Shown piece by piece: positions 9,513 to 19,462 of a stretch of 64,000 nucleotides of DNA (positions are counted from its first letter, which is position 1; the number at the start of each line of letters is the position of its first letter). The position numbers and the translations under genes were made by a program. Source of the stretch: Vicia villosa (taxonomy: Eukaryota; Streptophyta; Magnoliopsida; Fabales; Fabaceae); the NCBI RefSeq assembly GCF_029867415.1, contig NC_081183.1:33872655-33936654 (forward strand), written 5' to 3'. Under the pieces are notes generated by a model. It worked only from the letters and a program-made list of their open reading frames with translations, had not been told where the DNA came from and searched no databases.

Positions 9513-11432
9513 TTAAGAACCAGAGCTTGGAAGACAATCCTTCTTCCCTTCAAGTGTTGAGACCAACTTGAGTCCAGGTGACATGACATGTTGATTTTTA
9601 TCTTCTTTGTCGCCAAGAGAATCTGCAAAAGAAATAGTCTTTTTCTTTGGTACCCACATTTTCTTGGGTCCTTTCTTGTTAGATTTTCTCAAGTTCTGAT
9701 TGAACTTAGGTTTAACATTGTAAGCAATAGGAGGAACAGCATGATAATTTTTAATGTGAGTTTCATGATATTTCCTAGGTTGTGTCACATGCTTCTTAGT
9801 GTGTGTTATGTGAAAACTTTGAGCATGTGAAGTGTGCCTAATATCATGGGAGTGGCCATACTTGAACTGATCATACAATGGCTTGTATGTGAATTTCATT
9901 TCATCAACAGGTTCAAGTTTGTATGGGGTTTCACCCTCAAAACCAATGCCGACTCTTTTGTTTCCAGACACAGCATATATCATAGAAGCTAGCTGACTTC
10001 TGCCAATACTTCTAGATAAGAACTTCCTGAAACTTAAATCATATTCTTTCAGAATATGGTTTAGACTAGGAGTGGATTTTTCTGAATCAGAAGGAGATCC
10101 AACATTATTGGATAATTTTAAAAGTTTTTCTTTTAGTTCAGAATTCTCCAACTCAAGCTTCTTTGTTTCAAATTCAAATAGCTTTTTCAGCTTCTTGTAT
10201 TTGAGACTGATCTGAGACTTGAGTTCCAGAAGTTCAGTTAGACCGGAAACTAACTCATCTCTAGTAAGTTCAGAAAATACCTCTTCAGAATCTGATTCTG
10301 ATGTAGATTCTGATCCGTCATCTTCTGTCGCCATTAGCGCACAGTTAGCCTGCTCATCTTCAGAGTCTGAATCATCTTCTGACTCATCCCAGGTTGCCAT
10401 AAGACCTTTCTTCTTATGAAACTTCTTCTTGGGATTTTCCTTCTGAAGATTTGGACATTCATTCTTGAAGTGTCCAGGCTCATTGCATTCATAGCACATG
10501 ACCTTCTTCTTGTCAAATCTTCTGTCATCAGAAGATTCTCCACGTTCAAATTTCTTTGAACTTCTGAAGCCTCTGAACTTCCTTTGCTTGGTCTTCCAAA
10601 GTTGATTTAGCCTTCTGGAGATCAAGGACAGTTCATCTTCTTCTTCAGATTCTGATTCTTCAGGATCTTCTTCTCTAGCCTGAAAAGCGTTAGTGCATTT
10701 CTTGATATTGGATTTTAATGCAATAGACTTACCTTTCTTTTGAGGCTCATTTGCGTCCAGCTCTATTTCATGACTTCTCAAGGCACTGATGAGCTCTTCC
10801 AGAGAAACTTCATTCAGATTCTTTGCAATCTTGAATGCAGTCACCATAGGACCCCATCTTCTGGGTAAGCTTCTGATGATCTTCTTTACGTGATCAGCCT
10901 TGGTGTATCCCTTGTCAAGAACTCTCAATCCAGCAGTAAGAGTTTGAAATCTTGAAAACATCTTTTCAATGTCTTCATCATCCTCCATCTTGAAGGCTTC
11001 ATACTTCTGGATTAAAGCTAGAGCTTTAGTCTCCTTGACTTGAGCATTTCCTTCATGAGTCATTTTCAAGGACTCATATATGTCATAGGCCGTTTCCCTG
11101 TTAGATATCTTCTCATACTCAGCATGAGAGATAGCATTCAGCAAAACAGTTCTGCATTTATGATGATTCCTGAAAAGCTTTTTCTGATCATCATTCATTT
11201 CTTGCCTTGTCAGCTTTACGCCTCTGGCATTTACTGGATGTTTGTAACCATCCATCAGAAGATCCCATAGATCACCATCTAGACCAAGAAAGTAACTTTC
11301 CAGTTTATCTTTCCAGTATTCAAAGTTTTCACCATCAAATACCGGCGGTCTAGTATAACCATTGTTACCGTTGTATTGCTCAGCAGAGCCAGATGTAGAT
11401 GCAGGTGTAGACTTTTCACTTTCATCAACCAT
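9513..11432 (-). CDS. Gag of SIRE-type copia element B1
   Basis: Intact 639-residue frame starting at ATG 11432, 73 bases inside the PBS. The N-terminal part (PPVFDGENFEYWKDKLESYF) is the DUF4219-like start of copia Gag, followed by the UBN2-type capsid region to about residue 250. There is an acidic/basic linker, one CCHC zinc knuckle (CYECNEPGHFKNEC, near residue 315), acidic Ser/Glu-rich repeats, a coiled-coil-like Leu/Lys stretch, and a C-terminal KKMWVPKKK segment that in SIRE elements lies at the Gag-protease junction. It would package element RNA into particles in the cytoplasm. No stop or frameshift. The frame ends close to where protease should begin, and a deletion joint follows. 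Confidence 0.92.
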   Translation of the reverse strand: MVDESEKSTPASTSGSAEQYNGNNGYTRPPVFDGENFEYWKDKLESYFLGLDGDLWDLLMDGYKHPVNARGVKLTRQEMNDDQKKLFRNHHKCRTVLLNAISHAEYEKISNRETAYDIYESLKMTHEGNAQVKETKALALIQKYEAFKMEDDEDIEKMFSRFQTLTAGLRVLDKGYTKADHVKKIIRSLPRRWGPMVTAFKIAKNLNEVSLEELISALRSHEIELDANEPQKKGKSIALKSNIKKCTNAFQAREEDPEESESEEEDELSLISRRLNQLWKTKQRKFRGFRSSKKFERGESSDDRRFDKKKVMCYECNEPGHFKNECPNLQKENPKKKFHKKKGLMATWDESEDDSDSEDEQANCALMATEDDGSESTSESDSEEVFSELTRDELVSGLTELLELKSQISLKYKKLKKLFEFETKKLELENSELKEKLLKLSNNVGSPSDSEKSTPSLNHILKEYDLSFRKFLSRSIGRSQLASMIYAVSGNKRVGIGFEGETPYKLEPVDEMKFTYKPLYDQFKYGHSHDIRHTSHAQSFHITHTKKHVTQPRKYHETHIKNYHAVPPIAYNVKPKFNQNLRKSNKKGPKKMWVPKKKTISFADSLGDKEDKNQHVMSPGLKLVSTLEGKKDCLPSSGS

Positions 11433-11504
11433 CTTTTACTGAAGCGTTTTTCTCTTCCTGAATCTTTTCTAAACACGGTTAAGTGCTTGCACCTTAGAAC
11501 CGGT

Positions 11505-11516
11505 GCTCTGATGCCA
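11505..11516 (-). other. Primer binding site of B1 (initiator Met tRNA type)
   Basis: Minus-strand TGGCATCAGAGC, two bases inside the 5' LTR. The family form is TGGTATCAGAGC, complementary to the 3' end of initiator tRNA-Met; one base differs here (C for T). Confidence 0.88.
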
Positions 11517-11518
11517 AT

Positions 11519-12732
11519 TGAAGGATAGAAAAACACTTAGAAAGGGGGGGTTTGAATAAGTGTAGCTTTAAAAACTTGACAGATAAAAATAAATTGCACA
11601 GTTATTTTTATCCTGGTTCGTTGTTAACTAAACTACTCCAGTCCACCCCCGCAGAGATGATTTACCTCAACTGAGGATTTAATCCACTAATCGCACGGAT
11701 TACAATGGTTTTCCACTTAGTCAGCAACTAAGTCTTCCAGAGTCTTCTGATCACACACTGATCACTCCAGGAACAACTGCTTAGATACCCTCTAAGACTT
11801 TTCTAGAGTATACTGATCCACACGATCACTCTAGTTACAACCTGCTTAGATAACCTCTAAGACTTCCTAGAGTATTCTGATCCACACGATCACTCTAGTT
11901 CCTTACAACTTAATGTAATCAATTCTAAGAGTATTACAAATGCTTCTTAAAAGCGATAATCACAAACTGTGATATTTCTCTTAATCGTTTAAGCTTAATC
12001 TCACTAATATATTACAACAGCAATGTAGTGAGCTTTGATGAAGATGAAGATTCTGAGTTTTGATTTGAACAGCGTTTCAGCAAGTTAATATGAGTTGTTT
12101 TGGTGCAGAATCGTTAACCTTGCTTCTCATCAGAACTTCATATTTATAGGCGTTGGAGAAGATGACCGTTGAGTGCATTTAATGCTTTGCGTGTTCCGTA
12201 CAGCATCGCATTTAATGTTATACGCTTTTGTCAACTACCTCGAGCCTTGTTCACGCTGTGTCTACTGACGTAGCCTTTAATAGCTTTTAACGTTCCTTTT
12301 GTCAGTCAGCGTAGCTTGCCACTTGTACTTCCTTCTGATCCGATGTTTGTGAATACAACGTTTGAATATCATCAGAGTCAAACAGCTTGGTGCAAAGCAT
12401 CTTCTGATCTTCTGACCTTGAAGTGCTTCTGAGCGTGATACCATCAGAACTTCAGTGCTTCTGTTCTCTTGTTCTTCTGATGCTTCCATAGACCCATGTT
12501 CTGATTCTGCTTCGACCATCTTCTGATGTCTTGCCAGACCATGTTCTGATGTTGCATGCTGAACCCTTTGAGACAAAGCTTCTGAGCGCTGAATTATGCG
12601 TACTCTTTATATATATATTTCCTGAAAGGGAAATTGCATTGGATTAGAGTACCATATTATCTTTAAGCAAAATTCATATTATTGTTATCATCAAAACTAA
12701 GATAATTGATCAGAACAAATCTTGTTCTAACA
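11519..12732 (-). repeat. 5' LTR of copia B1
   Basis: Same length as the 3' LTR with three substitutions. The minus-strand TATAAATA box at 12141-12148 should be the active core promoter for B1's genomic RNA. Five-base duplication GAATT follows at 12733. Confidence 0.95.
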
Positions 12733-12737
12733 GAATT

Positions 12738-14101
12738 TTGGGTAAAAGGGGTGAATTTTGTAGCAGCAGGAAGTTGCAGAATTTTTGATTCTGGGTGCAG
12801 GGTAACGGGTTACCCAATTATACTAACCGGTAACCCAGTCAAACAGAGGCGTAGAAAGTAAAATTTTGAATGGGGTAATGGGTTACCCAGTTATGGGAAC
12901 CGGTTATCAGAGAAACAGTAGCTTAAAAATCTAAATTTTGAACAGGGTAATGGGTTACCCAATTATAGTAACCGGTTACCACTGAAACATTTTGAAAAAT
13001 TGTTTTATTTTAAAAATCTGTAAACTTTTGATTCGAGCGTCTGATTTATGTGTCGTTTTAGGCGTTGTGAAGCTGATTAAGAGCTTTATATGATGAATTG
13101 ATGAAATGGGCAGTGGCCCGATTTTATTTTAAATCTTGATTTAATTTAAACGACAAACCGTAACATTATGTACATATATGTGTGAATGTAGAAATGTGTT
13201 GTATGGTGATGAACTTATCCTGATGTCTATTGTGAATTGGATGATATTTAACATGGTTATGTGTGATATACTTGAATGATTTCTAAAACATGTGCATGCT
13301 TATTGGTGATGAAACGGTGAGTTGTAATGAGACGATGTGAGGCATCAGATCGGTGATGTTATAAGTATGTCATATGTATGCATTCATTCATACGTATTTG
13401 GTGATGGATCCCGGTGATGTTGTGGATCAAATGGTGGGCATCTTTCCCATTGTGCGGAATTTGTGTCGGTTGGGCTGTATCTTGGAGATGAATAGATCAA
13501 TCGGGTGAGTTTAGCCCATGTATGGTACCACATGCATATTGTCAGTTCATTCATGTGCATGAGGATATGGTGTGACTGAATAATGTGCGTTATACTCGGT
13601 ACTGTATTTTTTTTGGTATGGTGATTTGACTAACTGTTGGAAAATCTGAATGCATGTTTGATTGGGTGAATGATGATGCTATGACGTTTTATTACTTATG
13701 ACTGCATAATACTTGTTAATTTCGAATGAGACTCACCCTTACATGTCGATATTTTTCAGATTAAGGAGTAGCGGCTTATTGCTCGGTGAGGATGGCTTAT
13801 AGAGCTCATCCAGTAGTTTGGTGTCGTGTCAATCATGCTCTGATAGCGTAACACTGGAGAACGATTTAGTTTAGAGTTTAATTATGTACTATAGTTCATG
13901 GTTTCGGTTTTGTTCTATTACTATGTTTTTGGTGATGTGCATTTTCCGCTGTGTTAAAACATGATGTTATTTATTGACAATCGTTTCTAATAATGCATGA
14001 CAGTTGACACATGTTTGGTTTAAACTAATTGTGACACTCTTGGTAAAAACATGATGTTATTTATTGACAATCGTTTCTAATAATGCATGACAGTTGACAC
14101 A
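12738..14101 (+). repeat. Right piece of the Tekay 3' LTR
   Basis: Non-coding continuation of the LTR interrupted by B1; removing B1 and one GAATT rejoins the two pieces. It contains three palindrome-bearing repeats (12800-12982) and a 59 bp direct duplication (13956-14014, 14046-14104). No open frame of note. The right end is inferred from the start of element A's LTR-like sequence (TGTACTAGG) and could be off by tens of bases. Confidence 0.6.
12800..12982. repeat. Three tandem palindromic units in Tekay LTR (GGGTAAYGGGTTACCC)
   Basis: GGGTAACGGGTTACCC at 12800 and GGGTAATGGGTTACCC at 12873 and 12945 recur at 72-73 bp spacing. Each is followed within about 20 bp by a second dyad, the clearest being AACCGGTTA in the third copy. 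The dyad cores are kept while the sequence between units varies. Confidence 0.85.
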
Positions 14102-14104
14102 TGT
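13956..14104 (+). repeat. 59 bp direct repeat at 90 bp spacing
   Basis: The 59 bases from AAAACATGATGTTATTTATT onward occur at 13956-14014 and again, apparently identical, at 14046-14104, separated by 31 bp. The second copy ends where element A's LTR appears to begin, so the repeat lies at the Tekay/element A border. Confidence 0.85.
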
Positions 14105-14475
14105 ACTAGGATATTTTGATGTACTTAATTGAGTTTACTCTTGCTTGTTCAAAAGCTCTAATTTTAAACACAAATTTAATCAACTAAATGTTGAGTGTTC
14201 CTTGAGAGACTGGGTGAAGGTCAGAAGCTTGATAAGATAGTGGTTGCGGTCATTATGGAAATCCTCTTAGATGACCGAGTGAAGGCCAAAATTCTAAAGG
14301 GGTCAATGAGTGTTATATCTCTTGAGTCAGATCACTGAACATGTCATTGTTGGTTAGTCACGAGCGATTTCTTGTGCAGGTGTTTGTCACAGGGGTTGCC
14401 TGTGCAAGGTTGTTAGTCACCGGCTGTTGCCCGTGTATTGTAGTTAGTCACTCGCGGTAGCTTGTGCAAGGTTAG
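14102..14475 (+). repeat. Left piece of element A 5' LTR
   Basis: Starts TGTACTAGGATATTTTGATG (start inferred). From about 14353 it carries a degenerate ~30 bp tandem repeat (consensus TTAGTCACNGGNGGTTGCCT then GTGCAAGG), interrupted by the Athila insertion. The last five bases, GTTAG (14471-14475), are the Athila target duplication. Confidence 0.65.
14353..14475 (+). repeat. Degenerate ~30 bp tandem repeats in A LTR
   Basis: Four units here plus one at 19155-19184, each beginning TTAGT/TTGTC and ending in a (T/C)GTGCA-like motif (CCGTGTATT in one unit). Units differ at up to a third of positions. The Athila element inserted at the border of units four and five. Confidence 0.75.
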
Positions 14476-15572
14476 TGATCAGTGAGTTTTGATGCACATT
14501 CCTCTATTTTTATACTTATGCATTTTCATACTTTACTTTGTTTATTTTTCTATTTTATAATGTTTTTATATTTGAGTTTATTTTTATTGTTATTTAATTT
14601 TCTCACTTTATTTTCAGTATTAGTAGTCTACACTAAAATGATCATAACTGGAGCTACCAGAATCTGAATGACGCGTTCTATTAATCGCTGGAAAAATAAG
14701 AGAAAGAGCTATGAATTTTGTGTTGGAGTCAAGGGCGGATTCGGAGTTCATCGTTTCCATAATTTCATTTGAAGTTGCAGCATTAGTTTTATTTTAGTTT
14801 TGGGTCATTTGTTATGGGTCTGGGTTATGTTTTCGACCCTGTTGGGTTGTAAACAGAATTCCTTGTTTTTCGTACACATAGGTCTGGCCGCACACGATTC
14901 ATTCCCATTTTTTACTATTCACGAAAATACTTTGGAATCTTTTCTACGATCATGTAATGGAGAACTAATTCCATAAGGCAATTTTTGCTGGTTACGGTTT
15001 CCAATACTTTGAGGTATTTAATCTTTAATCCAATTTCTTCTCCCTTTCAATATTAATTTATATGTCTTGTTTGCTTAATTCAAGTTGTATAGAATATTAT
15101 TGATTTATACCGATTGATTGATGTTCCTTTACCTTTATCGTATTTTATCGTTGGTTAATTGTTAAACTGCGTAAGTTAGAATCACGTTTTCTTAATTCGT
15201 GATTACGCTGATCTGTTTGCTTAATTCAGAAAATAGGAATGAAATCTTATAATATCAAGTTCGCTTGTTATTTAGTGTTGTAATCGGTAAGGAAATAAAA
15301 TCCACTTAGGGGATTGATGTTTTATAAACCAGTGATAAGTTGGTACCCGAACAAGTAGAGTTGTCGTTTCAGCTTATTTCATAATCACTTTTGTTAATCA
15401 CTTAATTACATATTTTTTATTAAATCGATCTTAAACCAGACCCCCCTAAATCGATTTTAAGTTGGTTAGTGATAATCAAGAATCCTTGTGAGAACGATAT
15501 TCGAGTTGTCGTTACCGCTAAACTATCGTTTTACAAAATACTCGTTTTTTATCCGTGTGCCACAACGGACCA
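14476..15572 (+). repeat. 5' LTR of Athila derivative
   Basis: From TGATCAGTGAG to CACAACGGACCA. AT-rich, non-coding. Clearly alignable to 18076-19154 over its whole length with frequent substitutions. Confidence 0.9.
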
Positions 15573-15574
15573 AA

Positions 15575-15593
15575 TTAGCGCCGTTGGCGGGGA
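15575..15593 (+). other. Primer binding site of Athila derivative (tRNA-Asp type)
   Basis: TTAGCGCCGTTGGCGGGGA, two bases inside the LTR. It resembles the tRNA-Asp-complementary site of Athila elements (TGGCGCCGTTGCCGGGGA) with about two mismatches. From 15594 to 15933 is AT-rich leader with nothing recognisable. Confidence 0.7.
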
Positions 15594-15933
15594 TTATTGT
15601 CGTTATTAATTAATATTAGAGTCATAGGTTTAGTGTTCTCGCGTTTAGGCCCTTGTTTCCTCACGATTTTGGCCAATTCGCGTTTAGAGTCGAAAAATGG
15701 GTTTTTGGAAAATTTGTGTTTTGATTTTGGCCCTGGTTTCCTCTTTTTTCTATTTTTAATTAATTTTTTTACTGTTTTTGGAGTTTCAAAAAAATTCCCA
15801 AAATTCTTATTTTTCTTCAGTAGATTAAATTGGTGTTTTTGTATTTTTCTGAATTTATTTTAATTATATCTCTTATTGCATTTTGTTTCTCCCTATTTGG
15901 GAAATAGTTGGTATTGATGTGTTTGTTGATAAC

Positions 15934-16185
15934 ATGGCTGAACAAAGAACTTTGAGATAGTTGGTTATCCTTGATGCGAACTATAATGGTTTATGTATTA
16001 AGTATCCCGCAACTGATGCACCTTTTGAGTTAAAATCTGGTTTGAAACATTTGTTGCCTAGGTTTAATGGTTTTGCAGGTGAGGATCCGCATAAGCATCT
16101 GAACGAATTTCAGGTTATGTGCTCTGCTCCTTCTGAACCTTCACTAGAGGATATTGTCAAACAAATGGCTGCAAATAATCTCTAG
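15934..16185 (+). pseudogene. Athila Gag N-terminal fragment
   Basis: ATG at 15934 gives MAEQRTLR, then a TAG (15958-15960). The same frame continues with LCIKYPATDAPFELKSGLKH and FAGEDPHKHLNEFQVMCS, the well-known start of Athila Gag. It ends at TAG 16183-16185, after which a small frame change is needed to continue. The capsid core and zinc knuckle are deleted. Confidence 0.85.
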
Positions 16186-17060
16186 TTTCAACAACAAATA
16201 GAATCTACTCTCAAACTTTGCAAACACAGATTGAACAGTTTGCCTCTTTGATAAATGCCATGCTGCAAGCTCAAAACTCAAACCAACGACCCATGGGAGA
16301 ACATTTTGTTTTTCAAATAGAGTGGATTTCTGAAATTGTTGATGATACTTGTACTGATTTGCTTGCATATGATTTTCCATCATTGTCTAATTTTGATGAT
16401 GTTTACTCATGTTCTGATTGTACAGACACTAACATTTGTGTTGTATGTGTTGAGATTGATGCTGCCTTGCAGGGTGACATATTTACTACAAGTGAAGTTG
16501 TTATCGATGAATCTGTTTATGCAGCTGATACTCTTGACATCCCGGCTGCCCCAAGCACTCCTTCCATTGAGCAGCCACCTTCCCCCGAGCTGAAGCAACT
16601 TCTTGGAAATTTGAAATACGCTTATTTAGAGAGTAATGAAAAACACCCAGTTGTAATTTCTTCTAACCTTGATATTGATCAAGAAAATGAACTTTTGTAG
16701 GTTTTAAAGAAGCATAAGAAGGCGATTGGATGGAATTTGGCCGATATTCCCGATATTAGCTCGTCCATGATTTTGCATAGGGTCTCAATTGAAGGCGAAG
16801 ATGAAACAAAAGTAATGAGGTAGCCCCTCAATATTTTGATCTCTGATGTTGTGGACAAGAAGATCAAATGTCCATTCAACACTTTTACTTATCGAAGATT
16901 CTTCTTTGATCCTGGAATAAAATGCGAAGGCATTAATAAAAATTTCAAGTTCAATGGACATTATCCAAAGCTACTCCATGAGAGACCTGCTTTGGAAGAA
17001 GAGAATGTAGAAGATATCTCTTTGGAAAAGGCTGCTTATGTCATCACTTATCCATATTGA
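16186..17060 (+). pseudogene. Athila Gag/Pol remnants: pre-RT region with scraps of RT and integrase end
   Basis: Residues after 16218 (QTQIEQFASLINAMLQAQ) fit the Gag linker. After a gap, LKYAYLESNEKHPVVISSNL and LKKHKKAIGWNLADIP match the region just before RT in Athila Pol. Two in-frame TAG codons (16698-16700, 16821-16823) replace conserved Gln codons. A tiny RT scrap (CPFNTFTYRR) is joined directly to FKFNGHYPKLLHE, which in complete elements ends integrase. Essentially all of RT, RNase H and integrase has been deleted. Confidence 0.8.
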
Positions 17061-17202
17061 CTATTCGGGTGTGTTATTTCCTTTTTCTCACTCTTATTGA
17101 ATAGTTATGTCCTTTCATTGAGGACAATGCTTGTTGTAAGTGTGGGGGACGAAATCATTTATTTTCTTTGCTTTTGTTCTTTGTTTTGTGTTCAGTTCTT
17201 TT

Positions 17203-17245
<43 letters not shown>

Positions 17246-18075
17246 TGTATCTTTGAAAGTTTTAGGCTATAGATTAATCTAAGGTTAGTTGTGGAGACTT
17301 GGGAAAAGTTCACAAGATCAGTATCGTCTTAACACCGTAAGTCTCCTGAATATGGAAATCATTTTGAATACTTGCTATGACATAGCTTTGAATTCTTATT
17401 CTCTAATAGCTCTTGAGTAGTTTATCTTTGCATTCGACACCATCTCACATGCGCTCTACGTAAGCAAGCTGATGAAAATAAGTGAGTGATCCAAGTTTTA
17501 TTTGAAAAAAGAAAAGAAAAGGGAATGCACCTTCTAAGTTGGATGACTCTCAACCGATCACTTAACCCAACGGTTGTGGAACCTACACAAAAAAATGATA
17601 ATAAGACCCGTTGTTAGTTGGTTCAGAGGTTTCTGGTGCTAAACTTGGTAGGGCGGATAACGGTCTGACCCCCTGCAACTACAATTGGGGAATAAAAGGG
17701 GTATACCACTTAGGTACCAGAACCTCATGCAAAAAGGATCAGAGTCACTAACCAGTAGCCTTACTATGAGTGTATAGAGATAACGGGCTTAATGTGATTG
17801 CGCCAGAATGAAAAAGAGAAAAAAATGAGGGATGAGTAAGTTAGGATTTGGCATAATAACATGATTCGAAATAGTTTGTGTGCTCAGGAGGCTTATGTCT
17901 GCACAATTGTGGATTAGTGTTCCTACAATATCCTTAGTGTGCAATATTAGTACCTATCGATGCAATCTTAACCGAAGAAGAGTTTGTAGCTTGAAATGAG
18001 TAACTGATGTTGTGTGTTTCTTTGTTTTGAATTGTTATTTTGCTCGGAGTGCAAAAGTTCAAGTGTGGGGGAATT
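17061..18075 (+). other. Athila 3' untranslated region and polypurine tract
   Basis: No coding signal. It contains an AT dinucleotide tract (about 17205-17243) and ends with AAGTGTGGGGGAATT (18061-18075), the typical Athila polypurine tract, directly before the 3' LTR. A second similar run (AAGTGTGGGGGAC) is at 17138-17150. Confidence 0.8.
17205..17243. repeat. (TA)n microsatellite
   Basis: About 19 uninterrupted TA units within the Athila 3' untranslated region. Confidence 0.95.
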
Positions 18076-19154
18076 TGATCAGTGCATTTTGATGCACATT
18101 CCCCTATGTTTATACTTATGCATTTTCATACTTTACTTTGTTTATTTTTTTATTTTAATTTTTTTTATATTTGATTTATTTTTATTGTTATTTAATTTTC
18201 GCACTTTATTTTCAGCATTAGTAGTCTGCACTAAAATGATCATAACTGGAGCTAAGAGAATCTGATTGACGTGTTCTAATAATCGCCGGAAAGATAATAG
18301 AAAGAGCTACAACTTTTGTGTTGGATTCAAGGGAAAATTCAGAGTTCATCTTTTCCATAATTTTGTTTGAAGTTGCAGCATTAGTTTTATTTTAGATTTG
18401 GGTCATTTGTTATGGGTCTGGTTTATGTTTCTGACCCTATTGGGTTGTAAACGGAATTCCTTGTTTTCTATATACCTAAGTTGGTCGTACACGATTCATT
18501 TACGTTTTTTAATATTCAAAAAAATACTTTGGAAGCTTTTGTACGATCATGTAATGGAGAACTAATTCCATAAGGAAATTTCTGCTGGTTACGGTTTCCA
18601 ATACTTTGAGGTTTTTAATCTTTAATCCAATTTCTTCTCCCTTTCGATATTAATCTATATGTCTTGTTTACTTAATTCGAGTTGTATAGAATATTATTGA
18701 TTTTTACCGATTGATTGATGTTTCTTTACCTTTATCGTATTATATCGTTGCTTAATTGTTAAACTGCATAAGTTAAAATCACATTTGCTTAATTCGTGAT
18801 TGCGCTGATCTGTTTGCTTAATACAGAAAATAGGAATGAAATCTTATAATATCAAGTTTGCTTGTTATTTGGTGTTGTAATCGGTAAGGGAATAGAATCC
18901 GCTTAGGGGATTGATGTTTTATAAACCAGTGATTAGTTAGTACCCAAACTAGTAGAATTGTCGTTTTAGCTTATTTTATAATCACTTAATTTCAATTTTT
19001 TATTAAATCGATCCTAAACCAAACCCCCTAAATCGATTTTAAGTTGGTTAGTAATAATCAAGAATCCTTGTGAGAACGATATTCGAGTTGTCGTTATCGC
19101 TAAACTACCGTTTTACAAAATACTCATTTTTGATCCATGTGTGACAGCGGATCA
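18076..19154 (+). repeat. 3' LTR of Athila derivative
   Basis: From TGATCAGTGCA to GACAGCGGATCA, followed by the GTTAG duplication and element A sequence. Confidence 0.9.
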
Positions 19155-19159
19155 GTTAG

Positions 19160-19448
19160 TTACTGGTGGTTGTCCGTGCAAGTGTAATCAGTTTGGTTAA
19201 AATGGATTAAGACCTTGAGTTCAAGGAGAAATCACCTCGAAAGGGTGGACTGGATTAGCTTGAGAATCTCTCAAGTGAACCAGGATATATCGTGTGTTAT
19301 TTACTCTTATGCTTTACTCTTCTGTTTATGCTTCCGCAATAGTTTAGAGAGTAGCACTTAACATAATCATGTTAAGAAGCGAGAATTTATCAAAGAGTGA
19401 AATCCCAATTCAACCCCCCCCCTTTCTTGTGTTTTCTTCATACCTTCA
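19160..19448 (+). repeat. Right piece of element A 5' LTR
   Basis: Resumes after the Athila duplication with the fifth unit of the ~30 bp repeat. It continues through a stretch ending in CCTTTCTTGTG and TACCTTCA, the same kind of 3' LTR end as in B1/B2. With Athila removed the LTR is about 660 bp. Confidence 0.75.
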
Positions 19449-19450
19449 AT

Positions 19451-19462
19451 TGGTATCAGAGC
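19451..19462 (+). other. Primer binding site of element A (initiator Met tRNA type)
   Basis: TGGTATCAGAGC, exact family form, two bases after LTR end TTCA at 19448. This fixes the strand of element A and shows the flanking LTR is the 5' one. Confidence 0.9.

Larger units (their letters stand above)
3962..12732 (-). mobile_element. SIRE/Maximus-type copia element B1, complete between LTRs but lacking most of pol
   Basis: On the minus strand the order is 5' LTR (11519-12732), PBS, gag, a pol scrap, an env-like ORF, PPT, 3' LTR (3962-5175). It is flanked by a perfect 5 bp duplication GAATT (3957-3961, 12733-12737). Both LTRs are 1214 bp, and I found only three differences (4181/11738, 4784/12341, 4813/12370), all C in the 5' LTR and T in the 3' LTR, so the insertion is recent. 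Protease, most of integrase, RT and RNase H are missing. Transposition would need enzymes from a related complete element. It sits in the Tekay 3' LTR in the opposite orientation. Confidence 0.93.
1..14101 (+). mobile_element. Tekay/Del-type chromovirus (Ty3/gypsy), 5' end outside window, split by copia B1
   Basis: The order zinc knuckles, protease, RT, RNase H, integrase, chromodomain-like tail identifies a Ty3/gypsy chromovirus of the Tekay (Del) clade. The 5' LTR and first part of gag lie left of the window. Coding sequence ends at 3721, followed by a purine-rich run (about 3717-3730) that could be the polypurine tract. The 3' LTR then runs to roughly 14101, minus the inserted copia element at 3962-12732. 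The right end is inferred from where a different LTR appears to start; I could not match it to the missing 5' LTR. The element is dead: one nonsense codon, a small deletion and at least one frameshift in pol. Confidence 0.85.
14476..19154 (+). mobile_element. Athila-type Ty3/gypsy deletion derivative
   Basis: LTRs 14476-15572 (1097 bp) and 18076-19154 (1079 bp), both starting TGATCAGTG; flanked by GTTAG (14471-14475, 19155-19159). The internal region is only ~2.5 kb, against several kb more in complete Athila elements. Remaining pieces of gag, the pre-RT region and a scrap of RT/integrase end are all recognisable as Athila. LTRs differ at many sites and small indels, so this is an old insertion. 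No functional protein is possible. Confidence 0.9.

Noticed and set aside
10219..10419. Ser-rich plus-strand frame (and the similar one at 62831-63013, minus)
   Set aside because: Antisense of the acidic Ser/Glu-rich part of SIRE Gag, where GAA/TCA codons give TTC/TGA-type mirrors; no independent evidence.
15597..15863. 88-codon frame after the Athila PBS
   Set aside because: Phe/Leu-rich translation of T-rich leader; Athila gag starts further on at 15934.
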